Both the position numbers and the translations under genes were made by a program. From Phallus indusiatus (Eukaryota; Basidiomycota; Agaricomycetes; Phallales; Phallaceae): 64,000 nt of DNA. Below, one piece after another: positions 35,513-48,501 of the stretch (position 1 is its first letter; every line of letters starts with the position of its first letter). A model generated the notes under the pieces. That model did no database searches. It was given only the letters and a program-made list of their open reading frames with translations, and was not told the DNA's origin. The stretch is from assembly GCA_027605045.1 (NCBI GenBank), contig JAQFWX010000021.1, positions 124,001-188,000 on the forward strand. Direction: 5' to 3'.

Positions 35513-37436
35513 CTACATAGGTCTCAGCAAAAAGGTGTTGTTTCCGTGATCCCCAAAAACGATATGCCCATCGGTCTGTCCAAAGTCGGTTGGATGGTTT
35601 CGCGTGGACAGCTCGTAAAAATTCAAAAGAAAGCGACAGCCCTGAAAAGACAGATAGATACATGAGGAAACAGGAGAATTCAAATCATTAGCACTTACGC
35701 AGAAGGAATAGGCCACAATACCCATCCTACAAGTGCGTAACGTAATCAGTGTAATGGACGAACTATGTTGTGAATAAGAACATACGGAACCGCCATCGAA
35801 TCCAGAACATTATGAATGCGAATCAGGAGAACAGTATTGATGATGGTAATGGCTGAAAAAAATCAAGACCCAAAACTGAGATCATCGGCGTAGGCATGCT
35901 TCATGTCGAAGGTACTCACCAGTATTTCTATAAAGAGGTACAAAGTCATGTAATGTTCTTTAGAGTCGGATGGAGTCACTTACACCATAAAAAAGATCAC
36001 GCCCTGTCGAAATATAGCCAAAAGCAGAGGATGATAGCGGTTCCATGAAGCAAACTCCCAGAACAATGCGGTTTCCAAAGCGATGTCGTCACGGACCTTA
36101 TAGGCCGAAAACGCTAAAAGAGTGGCTACAAAACGATCGTTAAACTTGTTTTCTTCTCTTTCTCAAAGGAATGTCTTTACCTGAAAAGATGAGTGCAGGA
36201 ACCCTTCATAAATGAGTATAAATTGTCCTATGAATGAATTGCAAATGTAGCTTACCAGCCGATAAGAGTGAATGTAAAAGAAGGCGTGGTCACGACGTAG
36301 ACAAAACACCCAGGCACAGAAATACCAGCTGGGAGCTTAGATAGGGGAGCTATTTGTGCAGCCCTGACACCAGCATAAATCAAGAGCTGTATGCATGGCA
36401 TTTGCCAGTGGACCTCAGTAACGGACAAAGATTCGAAAAGCCATAGTAGAACGAACCACTACTTCATCTAAGCCGCGGTCAATCAAACCAGCCCAAATAT
36501 TTGTTTTCAAGATGTGACCACGTACTTAGGTACATTCCCAGTATAAAGCCCATTACTGTTCGCAGATTCAGAAACGAGTTAAGTAAATATGTAGAGTCCG
36601 AACCTCTCTTGTCGCCACCATATAATGCGTTGATCCTGAGGATCAGAAGGACGTTGATTATGGCTTCTTCAATCGGCAAGGTAGAGCTAAAAATCAGCGA
36701 AATATCAGAATGTGGAAAAAAACGATAATTGTATGGAACCAACCTGGTGAACCACATGATATATGCACGGCAACTATGCCCGTTTCAATTGGGTCCAAAT
36801 TTATGACAAGTAAAATAATTACCTCTATCAGGGTTTGTTCAAAAGTCAGCGGGATTGTATATGAAAAGCGAGGAAGGAAAACTGACTTCGAGCGACGAAT
36901 TTATGCTGAGCGACACTAGTATGTTCAAGGGGTAATAATAAGGCGTAAATGAAACGAAAGCTCTTCATTTGAGATTGAAGTCTTACTTTTGACTATTACT
37001 CTTTGAGACTTTTATTAATGAACCAAAAATAATAATCAAGCAATAAAAACCTACATGAGACTTGCCAACGCGTAATACCGAGCCATAATGTACAAGATTT
37101 TCCTCAAAGAAATTTCTCCCCTGAAACATCGGATAGAATAGTAACCGTAATGTTAAAAGAAGAGTTATGATTTTCTTACTTCCAAATGAATCTGACCTGA
37201 GGAGGAGAATTATCACAAAACATCATGATTCATGTAAAGAAACCAACCCACTTCTCGCGGCATTGTCAATAATGTATCGTATACCATGACAGTAAGTAGC
37301 GCCACTGGATGAAGTTTACAAGAGTAAATAGCATTGACCAAATAGGAAAAAAGAAAATACCTGAAACATAATTGAAAAAGCGAACCAGTTTCAAATTTTC
37401 AGCGAGGAGGTGCAGTTCAGATGCAGAAAACGACAT
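35513..37436 (-). CDS. DUF6533 multi-pass membrane protein, copy 1
   Basis: Many short exons on the minus strand. The first exon starts MSFSASELHLLAENLKLVRF and is followed by ALLTVMVYDTLLTMPREV, then GEISLRKILYIMARYYAL. This is the DUF6533 N-terminal signature: a helix with YD.LLT...EV, then K..S..KILY...RYY. Downstream pieces include INVLLILRINALYGGDKR, PAGISVPGCFVYVVTTP, FSAYKVRDDIALETALFWEF, RYHPLLLAIFRQGVIFFMV and TIINTVLLIRIHNVLDSMAV. The proposed last exon is CGCRFLLNFYEL... to TAG at 35513-35515. The family is very large in mushrooms, with about seven membrane helices and unknown function. It is a close tandem paralogue of the next gene: exon order, several exon sequences and the terminal GCRFLLNFYEL are shared. 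Individual exon borders were not all verified. Confidence 0.75.
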
Positions 37437-38552
37437 CGTGATTTGGATCCAGGATTCTCCTCAAGGAGAGCAGATTGACCTTGACACAATTGCTCCGCCT
37501 TTTCGTTGATTCGCCAATTCTATCCAGGAAAAGCTGTCGATAAAAAAATGGATGGAGAGTCCGAACTTGAAGCGGCTTTCGCAAAAACGCTTTTCGTAGC
37601 TCGGAGAACCCGGAGACTATCCTGGCAGCCTAATCTACCCACACCCGCCCGCTTCTGGTCGCTGGGATAGTATATGAGAAAACTAGCGTTGTTTCGAAAG
37701 AATGAGAAAATTTCACCTCAATACCTGTATGGAAAGCTTCAAATTGCAGAAGGAAGGGATAGCACGTACGCGTCTACCAACGCGGTGTTCTCTGGCCGAA
37801 AAATACCAAGCTAACGAAGCTTAAATATAGACCCACAGATCAATTTAATATATAAAAGAAAATAGATTAAAGTAGCGACTGACCTCATGATTCGGACTCC
37901 AATAGACTCCGATACACGGATAAATTTTGCATGAGAGGATGGAGACAGAGGAGACAGCATGTATATGTAAGTTGTGCTTTGTTCAGCTGTCGCAAAAATT
38001 CGATACCGCGGAAACCGGAGTGAATCCGAGAATGACGAACAGATCATGATCGATCCTCAGATTTGCAACCTGGCACTCTCGCTTAAAAGGATTTTAACCA
38101 TATTTAGATAAATAGAGGACAGAGCTGAGAGCCATCAACACTCTTTCGTCCGATCTCTTTAGCGGGCCTGGAGAAGGCGTAAACGCACAAAACGTCGGTC
38201 TGAGCTTATGTACAGCGTGAAATGCTCAACTTCCGAAAGTGTTGTAACTACCTCTCCATCATTCGTGAATCGTAATGGCATTATGTACGGTTGAGCAGGC
38301 CCAGGGCTCAGGAGGACTCAGGCTCCGAATTATGCCGATATAATTTGGCCCTTTGTATGAGAAATGCGACCGTTCACTGCGCTCCGGAGATCAACTCATA
38401 ATTCAGGGTGAGGTGATTCTTCAGGGTGCCCTTTATCAGTCTTTTAATTTCATTTGTGTACTAAGCGCACCATCACGTCCGCGTCACACCTTGTAAAACG
38501 GCCGAACTTGGAGCGACTGGGGTCGTGGGACTCTTGCAGGCAGCCACGACTA
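37437..38552. other. 1.1-kb spacer between tandem DUF6533 genes
   Basis: No coding sequence was recognised. It should contain the promoter of copy 1 (right to left) and the terminator of copy 2. Confidence 0.4.
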
Positions 38553-40482
38553 CTATGTATGCAGAAAGAAGTTTGTGATGTAGCCGCGATCAATTTTTTT
38601 TTCATCATATAACCACCCAAGCATATATGTACTACTAAAGTAAATAGGGTATAGACCAATGAGTATAGACCAAATTATTAATTTATGCTGAAGCTCGAAT
38701 GACTTATTGTTGGTTAACTCGTAAAAATTTAAAAGAAAGCGACATCCCTTGAATCTCGGAATCAGCCAATGAGAATATTAGGAGTGGGAACAAAACATAC
38801 GCAGAATGAATAAGCAGCGATGCTAAGTCTACAAATTGTCAATGTGACACATGCATAGGTGCCAATGGACGCAATGCACGGTACAGCTACAGTATTGATG
38901 ACGATATGAATTCGGAGTATGAGAGCAGCATTAAGCAGTGTAATAACTAGTAGGAGAGATCAATGAGAGATCAATTTGAAGTATCAGATGTTCATTTGCA
39001 GACTACTGACTGGTATTTCTGGACAATAAGGTGTGAATTGCGTCAAAAGGCAAAGTGAACCAGTTACTTACACTATGTAGAAAAGTATGCCTTCTCGGAA
39101 GATACTCAAAAGTAAAGGGTGAAGTTTTCGACAGGAATTAAATTTCCAAACTCTCTGCCTCGTTGTCAAAGCTATATCGTCGCGAACTTTATATGCCGAG
39201 AATTCCAAAAGAACAGCTTCGAGGGGGGAAAAATCGGGTTTTATTTTCATTATAAAAAACACGCAGACACTCGTACCTGACAAGACAAGCGCGGGAATCC
39301 TATACAAACAATCTACTTTTGCCAATTCAAATAAGTTGTATTGCGACGTATCAAGCTGCTAGAGTGATCGTGAGAGAATGCTCGATCTTGATATATGCAA
39401 GACACCCTGGGACAGAAATATCGGCGGGCAGGGGTGAAAGTGGTAAATCTTTTCCGGCCATCACACCAGCATAGACGAAAAGCTGAGTATGCACATTGCA
39501 CAATGATTAAAAATATGAAGTAAAGTACTTACCGCCACTTCAACTAGTGAAAGTCAAGTAAACTGAAAAGCCTTGAGACTGATACGACTGGCACTTACTA
39601 AGATAGATCGTCAATATGAAAAAGAGAACTGGTGATAGAGTGAACCGAAGTGTAGGAAATATGAAAAGAAAGAATCGGCCGGACCTTTTTTATTATGACC
39701 ATATAAGGCATTAATCCGTAATATCAAAAGCAAATTGATCAAAGCCTCTTCTATCGATAAACAAGAGCTGGGGGCATCAATCACGACAAGAACCCAGTAT
39801 TGGATCAGGTATAATCACACCTAGTGAACCAATTGAGGCAGATGCGGCAGCGTCTACTCAGCTAGATTTTGATTTGAGCGGAGCAAGATGTTTACCTCTG
39901 TCAATAAATAGTGCGGTATTTAGGACAATCAAAACACGTAAAAGCAAAAATGACTAACCTTGATCGGGATATTTCGGCTAATAGTAACTATAATAAATGA
40001 ATCCGTCATTCAGCGGCATTCATTAAAAAATTGGATCACTTTTGGCTATAACCCTGTAATGTCATTATCAACAGAGAACAAGTGCTCGAAGTCCAAAAAC
40101 TTACCCGACGCTTGCCAACGCGTAATATCGAGAAATGAGATACAAAATTTTTCGCAACGAAATCTTCCCTCTATGACGCCGCAGTCAACTAAATTGCCAA
40201 TGAAGTAAACTAGATCGAGGGAGAAAACCAACCTCCAAATAAATCTAATCTGCGACGCGCACGTTGTCAGCAAACATAATAGCACTATGGAACTGACCCA
40301 CTTCTCGAGGCATTGTCAGGATTATGTCGTAAACCATGACAGTGAATATCGCCGCTATAAAGTATTCAATACTCATAGTACGAAACATAAAAACCGAAAA
40401 CGCTTGTACCTGATACATAACTGACAGCCTGCACAATCCCCAAACTTGATGACAGAGATTCCAGCTCATGAGCAGAGCGCAT
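38553..40482 (-). CDS. DUF6533 multi-pass membrane protein, copy 2
   Basis: This gene has the same architecture as the gene at 35513-37436. It begins MRSAHELESLSSSLGIVQAV, then IFTVMVYDIILTMPREV, GKISLRKILYLISRYYAL, LINLLLILRINALYGHNKK, EFSAYKVRDDIALTTRQRVW and LHPLLLSIFREGILFYIV. The last exon, after a GTATGT...TCAAG intron, reads GCRFLLNFYELTNNKSFE and continues to TAG at 38553-38555, giving a longer and more divergent tail than copy 1. The pair is best explained by local tandem duplication followed by divergence. Exon joins in the middle (39000-39900) are only approximate. The alternative 3' end, without the final intron, would stop near 38770. Confidence 0.7.
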
Positions 40483-41402
40483 CAATAGCTTTCAAAGATC
40501 AAAAGAAGTATTTCTGTAGTTGTTTGTGAAACCGGTATCCCAGCGAAAGTCATTTACTAGATGTAAGTCTTCTCTTCAGCTCGAAGATCAGGCCGGGGGT
40601 ATATCCAAAATATAGCTAATTTTTGACGAGCCCGCGAGTCTGCTCCGAACTGCTCCGAACTGTCCAAATTAAAATAAAAAGAAATCTTTGATAAAGGAGG
40701 GAAGATATTCATAGCAGTTGTATGTATAGGAATTCGCGACGAAAGGTGAGTGTATCCGGGTCTTGGCGGATTGACTATCGCCGTACGTGCGCCTGCCTGC
40801 CAGATTCTAATTATTCAAGGAGTAGACCAATAGGTCGTTATTCCAAAAGAAAAATAAAACTTACCCCACAGTCCCTCGCGGTCAAGTTCAAGAATATCAG
40901 GCTTGTGACGAATTAACTCAGTGACACGGCCTGTCCTGACCGAGCATCATTCTCGGTACATTTCTATTACCAACGCCCATCATCGCCTACTATCGGTTCA
41001 CGAAAAAAACATGAGGTGGATGTCGTTAAAGTAAGTACATATCAGCTTGTCATCAATTTTTCAAGCTACTTCAAACTGACTATTAGCAAATCTTATATAC
41101 GATTGATGCATCCTTGCGAACGATGTGAAGATTTATTACGCTCAATCAGGCAGATGAGAGTTATGAATCCTCGTTGTTCAAAGTTTGAGAAGAAAAAATA
41201 ACATACAAAGAAAGTTTTTTCTTATTTTTGTGATCTTAATAAAAGAAGAATATCAAGCCGGAATGAGTCATGGAACGGGTCAAAATCAAAGAAAGATGGA
41301 TTCGAGATTGTTGTACATGTGAGTCGAAGCAGTGTGGGTAATTCGACTCTGAACCAGAAGATTCAAGAAAGGTAAAGGACACTATCAACTTTATCGTTTG
41401 GT
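40483..41402. other. 0.9-kb intergenic, no gene seen
   Basis: This is the upstream region of DUF6533 copy 2 plus the downstream region of the inhibitor gene. It contains a duplicated 'ctgctccgaactgctccgaactg' motif near 40640. No recognisable protein was found. Confidence 0.4.
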
Positions 41403-41904
41403 TTATTGCTTCGTTAAGATCCAATTCTGCTTCTCATTATTGGTGTTTGCCCCTAGTGTCACTGGAGTACCAGACGCAGCAGTTTTAAGTTCCCAGAAGC
41501 TTGCGTTGTCACCAGTGGCAATCCTGTAATCATCTCAGATATATTCTACGGAGGAACAAAAAAACGTACGTTACTCCAAAATCGTTGGCCCTAATAATAT
41601 AGACATAGTTACCGGGTGGTAAGACTGTCATTCCGTCGGGTCCTATCCCAACCTGAGCATAGGGATTGTTCTTAGGAGAGACGGATTGAGTAGTTCCATT
41701 GTAATCTCTAATAATCCACTGCAATCCAAAGAGTGTAGTTTTTCAGCGAGGAATGAATGAATTAAATACCTTCTGAGTATCGCCATCGGTGTACGGGGTA
41801 GCAACCAATTTTCCTTGGTCACCGAGAGTAATTGCGAGCTTGTCCCCAGATCCAGAGAGGACCCTGTTGACAATCGCGTAGGTTCCGGCTGTGGGTTTAG
41901 ACAT
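41403..41904 (-). CDS. beta-trefoil serine protease inhibitor (I66, cospin/cnispin-like)
   Basis: Three exons (41904-41770, 41718-41570, 41523-41403) give 134 residues with no signal peptide. The N-terminus SKPTAGTYAIVNRVLSGSGD and following KLAITLGDQGKLVATPY match the start of mushroom beta-trefoil inhibitors such as cospin (Coprinopsis) and cnispin (Clitocybe), MEROPS family I66. These are cytosolic fruiting-body proteins that inhibit trypsin-like proteases and are thought to defend against fungivores. Further trefoil-like strands are WIIRDYNGTTQSVSP, GPDGMTVLPPGNYVYIIRA and FWELKTAASGTPVTLG, with an ending NWILTKQ. Length fits the family (about 130-150). The reactive-site residue cannot be assigned with confidence from sequence alone. 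A related lectin-like trefoil is the main alternative. Confidence 0.75.
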
Positions 41905-42941
41905 GTTATGAAGGCTATCCAAGTTCTGCAGATGTGCTGAGGTGGATATCCAAGTTATTCTTTCATTTTATAGACATTTTAGAGACACCTGACGAGATGG
42001 TATTCCCTGATTCCCTGTCATTCCATGACATGAATTGCTAGAGAAGATGCTGCTTTATTATAATGGCCTTCTCAATCTGTCAAAATCTGGTTATGACCAG
42101 ACAGTGGAGTTCGATAGAACCAGTCGAGGTGTATCCCGTGGCAAGATCGCATACTATTTTGTATCAGTCATCTTTTCGTGTTATAAGCGAGTATACAGTG
42201 TTATGACATTTGCATACTTCGAATGTGCCCCAGATGCGCATACACCCATCCTTCTTAATTTCCAGACAAACTACTGGGCTTCTAAATAGCCCATTCTTTG
42301 AGAAGGCAGCTATAATTGGCTTTAAAAAGTTCATTAACGGTGGCACAAATGCCAAGTATTTCACACCAATCGCCTTTTCATATTATGAGTAAATTCGGAC
42401 GCAAGGCCAGGGTTTGACATTAACATTGTTTCAATGTGCTATTTATTCTTGTTTGTTTGTACCAGCTTTGGCCTTAGTTCAAGTGGCAACATCTTGCTCA
42501 AAAAGTTCAATGTTAATACATAGAACAATCTGTGCAACTCGTTCCCGCCCAGTATTAAGCTTTCATGAGAGTGATATAAGCTTGGGCTATTCATTTATAA
42601 CTTGTTCTTCAGCTTCCGACGTTTCCGCCTTCTCGTCGAAATTGTGAAAAATTATCGTCCAGGGGCCAGGCTTGCCGAGCTTGCATGCGTTAGTTCTAGT
42701 ACAAGTTCCGCGGAGTATGTTCACTTCGTTTAATAAATACAACATAGATATTGAACACTGTCTTACCGGCCGAGGGCTTCGTTTATCACCTTAAAAATTC
42801 GATATACTAGTAGCGATATTTGGCACTCCACTATCCGTAGAAAACGCATAGATCTCGTCATTAGAACTGAGTTGTAACATATGTGCGTTGTTATATGATG
42901 ATACAAAAGGGAATAATTTATGAAGAAAACCCAGAGACTGA
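41905..42941. other. 1-kb intergenic, no gene seen
   Basis: This is the upstream region of the inhibitor gene and the downstream region of RPC2. A 77-codon frame at 42414 on + begins with a hydrophobic stretch (CAIYSCLFVPALALVQVA) but nothing else supports a gene. Confidence 0.35.
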
Positions 42942-45900
42942 TTACTGAGCATCATCCAAAATCAAACGTGGTACTACGTTCATAGCCATTAACTGAAGAG
43001 AAAATCAATCGTAAATTGTAAAATGGAAAAGTTTCATCACGTACTTCTTGGAATAATAGCTTGGCAGCATAGGGTATTGTCAAACGGGCCATCTGTTTGC
43101 TGCTTTTGCAATACGGACACCAGCCGTTGTACCCCATTAATCCACACTTCTGACAAGCATCGACATCGAACTTGTCAGAGGAAATCATAAGCCGTTCGAG
43201 GAGAAGTTGCGTGGCACCATATCCTATGAGACAATCACGTTCCATTTCTCCTAGCCGCAGACCACCTTCGCGAGAACGACCTTCTGTTGGTTGACGGGTT
43301 AATGTGGCTCGAGGGCCACGAGCACGGGCATGCATCTTATCGACAACCATATGTTCTAACAGAAGTGATGAGCATTAAAGCAGAACCCCAGAAACAGACA
43401 TTCACTTAGTCGCTAGACACAAAAGAATTAGCTGTTCGCCCAATTCGAGTAGATCGAGATCCTTACCTGATAGTAAATTGGTCCAAAGTAAGTATAAGCT
43501 TCCATGCATTCGCCCGTAATGCCGCTCGTCAGCAAATCTTTTCCAGAATAACTGAATCCATGCTCAATCAGAATGCGCGACATATCTTCAACCTGGATAT
43601 AGAATGTATTCAACAAAAGGACAGGTCCAATTCAAGTCCACGAGCACCTTGGATCCGCCAAAAGCTGTACCATATTGTAGCTTGCCGCTTAAGACACCCG
43701 CTTTGCCTGCTAACAACTCGATCATCTTTCCTACCGTCATACGAGAAGGAAAACCATGAGGATTCATAACTGTATCTGCTCGTTGTCAATATCATGCAGT
43801 TCTACGAGGCGGATGATAACCTACCAGGACAAACCCCTGCTCGCTAAACGGCATATCTTCTTGAGGGACAATCAAACCACAAACACCTTTTTGACCATGT
43901 CTGGAAGAAAACTTATCTCCTAGTTCTGGTCGTCTAGTTTGCCTGACAAGGACTTTGACGAGCGTTTGGTCGTTCTCGGTGTCAGTTAGCATGACTTTAT
44001 CAACGTATCCGGGTATAGGATATTTGTACGTCATTGGAGTGTTTCGATATGTGGTGCTCGCTCCAGGTTGCCCCGTAAAGGAATTATCATTAGCATTCGA
44101 GGGTGTCTGTTTGTTGATGTATACATCTCCCGGATTGAGACGCTCGCCAGCCCCGGCTAACCCATCGGCCTCTAGTGAAGAATACTTCGACGGTACTTCA
44201 CCATTCTCATCTACTGGAGCATCCGCTAATCGATCAAAACTAAGAAAGATGTTAGTCGAAGATCAGGATAATAATGATTCCAAGTTAACTGACGTTCCAT
44301 TAGGGTACTTCCTAATCAAGGCTGTATTCTTTCTGAATACTTGACATCGTCCATACCCTCGATCTAGGCTAGCTTTGTTCAAAATCAAAGCATCTTCTAT
44401 ATCGTATCCCGAGAAACTCATAACTGCGACCGTGGCGTTCTGACCCGCGGGTAGTCGATCATATCCTATTAGCTCGATAGTTTTGGTTTTCACCATAGGC
44501 TGTTGAGGATATACCAGAAGGTATAATAATGTATCAATCCGATTGAGTTGATTATACGCGATAGCTCCAATAGCTTGTTTACCCATTGCACATTGATATG
44601 TGTTTCGTGGAGATTGGTTGTGATGAGGATATGGGATCAAACCGGCGACGGCGCCAAGTATCGTAAACGGTTCAATTTCAAGATGGGTAGTGGCAAGTTC
44701 GATGCTTGATTCGTAGAGAGCGATATACGAATCATTCTCCTCGTTGACGTCAAGGTATTCCACTAAGCCTCGACGCAAAAAATCATCGAATGTCATGTGA
44801 CCCTTCGTGAGAAGCTGTTGGGCCAAGTCAGGGAGTGAATGATATATTAGAGTGAAAACCTGGTCACCTCAATATGTTCTGTCCTAACCCGAGGCTGTCC
44901 ACGTTCTACAATAATCATTGGCCGACAAATCCGACCGCCATCGCTAGCAATGTGAACGGAGCGGTGGTGGTGGTTGATATAGATGCTGACGAACTCGCTA
45001 AACTTGCCAGCGCGCCGGAGTTTTCTGAAGTTATGCACGAAACGCGTTGGAGATCGCGTTAGACCAACGATAGTACCATTGACATTAACCACGAAGGTTC
45101 CTTGACTGTATATTTCTGTCCCAGTTGCTAGGCAGATGTCTATCCAGTAGTCAGTACAACCATCAAAGAACCGGTACTTGTGTACGAACCCTCGACACCG
45201 AGCATAAAAGCAAGTTTAATGATAGGCTCCTCTTCAACATCAGTGGTAATATGGGTCATCAGCGCCAAGTTCTTTACCAATCCGCATGCTTCTCCTTCGG
45301 GTGTATCGCTAGGACAGAGCATGCCCCACTGACTGGGCTGTAACGCTCGGGGCCCACTAACTTTACGAGTCTTTTCGAACTGACTTGAGATCCGGGTCAT
45401 CATTCCTAAGGCACTGATATAGCTAAGACGGCTAAGAACATGAGTTACACCTGCTCGTTCCATCTTGAACCGCCTGAGCGACCAGTTTCCGGTGGATATG
45501 GCACGCACGAAACCGGAGGTGATGTGGTCGCTTTGGAACTGCAATGTCTGATATGCATCAAACTCGTTGGTTCGGGAAGGTTTCTTCAAGACTTTATCGA
45601 TTGAAGACTTGAGCTCAGTGTTGAATCGCTTGAAAAGATCCTCGAATAGCAGAGCGAGTAGTTGACCAGCCCTAGCGATAATCAGTGATAGCACAGCAGG
45701 ATCAAGCGTCAAAACCTACAATTCTAAACGTTTATTTCCAACGTAATCCCTATCGTCTACGAGCTTTTCATCGTTCATAGCCATCAGCACTCTGCGTGTC
45801 ATCGTTCCGACGAAAATTGCTTTCGGTCGAAAATCCATCTGCTCAACAGGTACGTGCGCAAGGACAATAGTGGCGAGAGCCTCTAGAGCTTCTTCCCATT

Positions 45901-46954
45901 TGGGACGAGCTTTCCCCCCTTGACCGGGTATTCCAATACGACGATTGATTTTCACCTTTGTACCGATATATTCAAGGGCCTGTTGACGGGTAAAAACCTG
46001 CAGCTTTGCGGCTTCTTCGATGCTAGGAGACAAAGAGGAGACGTATGCTTCATCATTCCCTGCGGTTAACAGCAGTATCTCCTTGTCCGATTGAATACCT
46101 AAGGCCTTCAACGCAATAACGATTGGTATGTCATCCGAGAAAGAATTGTGCTTTAAGTAGATCTTCCCGCGTTTTGACGCAACGTATGTCTTTGACTTCA
46201 AACCACCGTGTGTAGATCTGTTCCATATCAAGCTTTAGCATCGCAGTCATAAACACGAATGGAACGACGCACGATGTCACTGAGGCCGAAACAACCCCTT
46301 TTGCATTATCAGTTTCGACGATAATACGATTCTTGCTTAACTGTTCTTGAACAAGAATAACTTTCTCGGTCCCTTTGACGATGAAATACCCGCCGGGGTC
46401 CAGAGGACATTCTGACATTCGGGCAAGGTGCTTCTCCGATTTTCCAGTTAGAACACATTTGTTACTTCTTAACATAACTGGAATCCGTCCTATGCAAACA
46501 TTTGTTCTTTTGACGATGTTTTTTCCGCGCGTATATTGTATAGTCACCAAAATGGGAGCACTATAGGTCGAATCCCGGAGGCGACATTCGTGAGGGGTTA
46601 CGGATCGGTCTATAGCGTCTGCGTCGGTCCTATCGGGCATCCCGACAGTGATATGAGTGTATTTGAGCCAAAATCGTGGGTCAACATCGGATGTGATCTT
46701 GCTGTTTGCACGTAAGATGTTGAGGAGGTCAACGTCCACGAAGTGATTATAGGAATCAATGTGTTGTTTAACAAGACCTTTCACTTTGAGAAATGCGGGG
46801 AGAAGCAGCCATTTATCCTGTTATAAAAGTCAAAAATGTTGCATTTCAAATTGAATAAGTTCATTCTGACATGAATGTTTTTAACGGGATCGGTCAATCC
46901 TAACCCCCGCCAACGCGTTTGATTGATGTCTTCCCAGTTACTGTCCACCTCCAT
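42942..46954 (-). CDS. RPC2: DNA-directed RNA polymerase III subunit 2
   Basis: This multi-exon minus-strand gene encodes the second-largest Pol III subunit, which forms half of the active centre for tRNA and 5S rRNA synthesis. In order: [20 protein letters not shown] near the N-terminus, [92 protein letters not shown], the hybrid-binding [53 protein letters not shown], and the zinc site [16 protein letters not shown]. The C-terminus is [16 protein letters not shown] after a last small exon. The ITVGMP and [20 protein letters not shown] wording fits Pol III rather than Pol I or II. The first Met is taken at 46954 ([15 protein letters not shown]), as the frame is closed by TGA just upstream. 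A further 5' exon cannot be excluded. Confidence 0.95.
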
Positions 46955-47326
46955 ATCCTCATAAACATCAAAGGAGCGAGACAATCACACGAGTGTTGTG
47001 TTATGAACCCCCAGAGGTATGTCTTTCCTGAATAAAGTGGGAATGATGACAAAACGAGATTATGTAACGGCTCTTTTTTTTAAATACTTTCTTGCAATTA
47101 CAATTTATCGTTCCAGACAGTAATACGGATGAAAAAAAAAATAGATGACTGAGGGCTACAATGTTCGTTAAATGCGAAAGAAAAAGGAAAACAGATAAGG
47201 CACATCAATAAGGATCCAATAGTGTTATCTCAAAGTCAACCCTTGTGGCGTATCAGTATACAGTCCAAGCTCAATATCGACAATGAACCACAAACCACAC
47301 TTCATGATGCATGTAAACCGAACGTA
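46955..47326. other. promoter of RPC2 / 3' flank of E2
   Basis: These 372 bases between two leftward genes are AT-rich with a poly-A/T tract (ttttttttaaa near 47081). They presumably hold the RPC2 promoter. No coding sequence was seen. Confidence 0.4.
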
Positions 47327-48313
47327 TCACTCAAAACTTTCCGCGCTTTCACGGACTAACCGCCGCACCTTCTTACGGTACCCTAGTCAAGAAGTCAATA
47401 ATTGATTTCGTTCAATATGAACAGATAAGTTATAGGTAATACCTCGGATATCATTTCTCACTTCTTTCTATAAGACGATTAATGGGCAGTATAATTTCAA
47501 GATAATATGAACCTACAGCCGCATCCACATTCGCGGGACTATCAGTGTTGGGAGTATCGGATGAAAGTAGCGAGATGACGCTCATAAGCTATGACACAAA
47601 TGAACAAAGGTTCGCGGACATGAAACGTGCACGTACTATAGATTCCACGCCGTGAACTGGGAGCCACCTTTCACCAGCATCTTCATATCCGTATTGATCA
47701 TCTTCCGGTGGATGCTACAGCGCTTGTAAGACACTAGTATGGCATCACAAGCTTTAGCTCAACATACAAGAATTGAGATACAAACTCCTCCATCGGGATA
47801 GACTAATATATATGTCAGCTAAGAAGGTACATATGTCAGTGACTTGATTAGATACGAACTGTTAGGATGCCACATCGGTGTCAAGAATTTCATTTTTGGG
47901 GGTAACAACGGGTATTCGGGAGGAAAACTTAATCTCGCTTTGAAGAACCCTCCTTCGCTATAATTTCAATTGAAAAGATTGGATCGGGCTGAGCGATCTG
48001 TCCCAATATGTTATGAAGTGAAAAAAAGTTACTTACTATAATGTATCAACCGGCCTGCACACTTGTAAGAAACATCAAATTAAGATACGGAGAGATAACA
48101 ATTACATACCCAATAATCACAACTTCCCATTCAAGCAAATTACTATCGTCGACTAAGCCTATAATTGAACACGATGTGAATGGTGCTGTAAATAGGGGTC
48201 CGTGCATGTCATATACCTGCAGAAAACCCTTCGACAGGATTCTTCGAAAGGTCAAGAAGTTGACGTCGTAGGATGAGATTAGTATTGTTCCCGCCGTTGC
48301 TGGATTTCGACAT
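47327..48313 (-). CDS. ubiquitin-conjugating enzyme E2, UBE2G1/UBC15 type
   Basis: About eight short exons on the minus strand encode a complete E2 fold. It starts [20 protein letters not shown], followed by [60 protein letters not shown] and the active-site loop [20 protein letters not shown] with the catalytic Cys. Next come [46 protein letters not shown] and the end [15 protein letters not shown]. The acidic insertion after the Cys ([17 protein letters not shown]) defines the G class. The 'GFSAGLVDD' and 'HGVESI' features favour UBE2G1 (S. pombe Ubc15 type) over Ubc7. It transfers ubiquitin from E1 to E3-bound substrates. It lies between FOL3 and RPC2, all transcribed leftward. Confidence 0.9.
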
Positions 48314-48501
48314 CGTATATATGAGTTTAATCAGTAGGTGTGGTTGTGTGCGGCGGTGGAAGAAGATGGCAATTCGTGGCAGAGGGGACAAAACTCAGTT
48401 TTGAGAAATACTTCCGTTCACACCACACAAGCGCCCGCCGCTCCGGACAAAATAACTTCACAAAAGCTCGAAGAGATGATTTCGCGTGATGATTAGTAAA
48501 T

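Noticed and set aside
43955..44344. 129-codon + frame inside RPC2
   Set aside because: Antisense of a strongly conserved polymerase exon.
46131..46250. Continuation of the RPC2 frame past SVTS ([12 protein letters not shown]...)
   Set aside because: It is a read-through of a GTGCGT...CAG intron; splicing restores the conserved [18 protein letters not shown].
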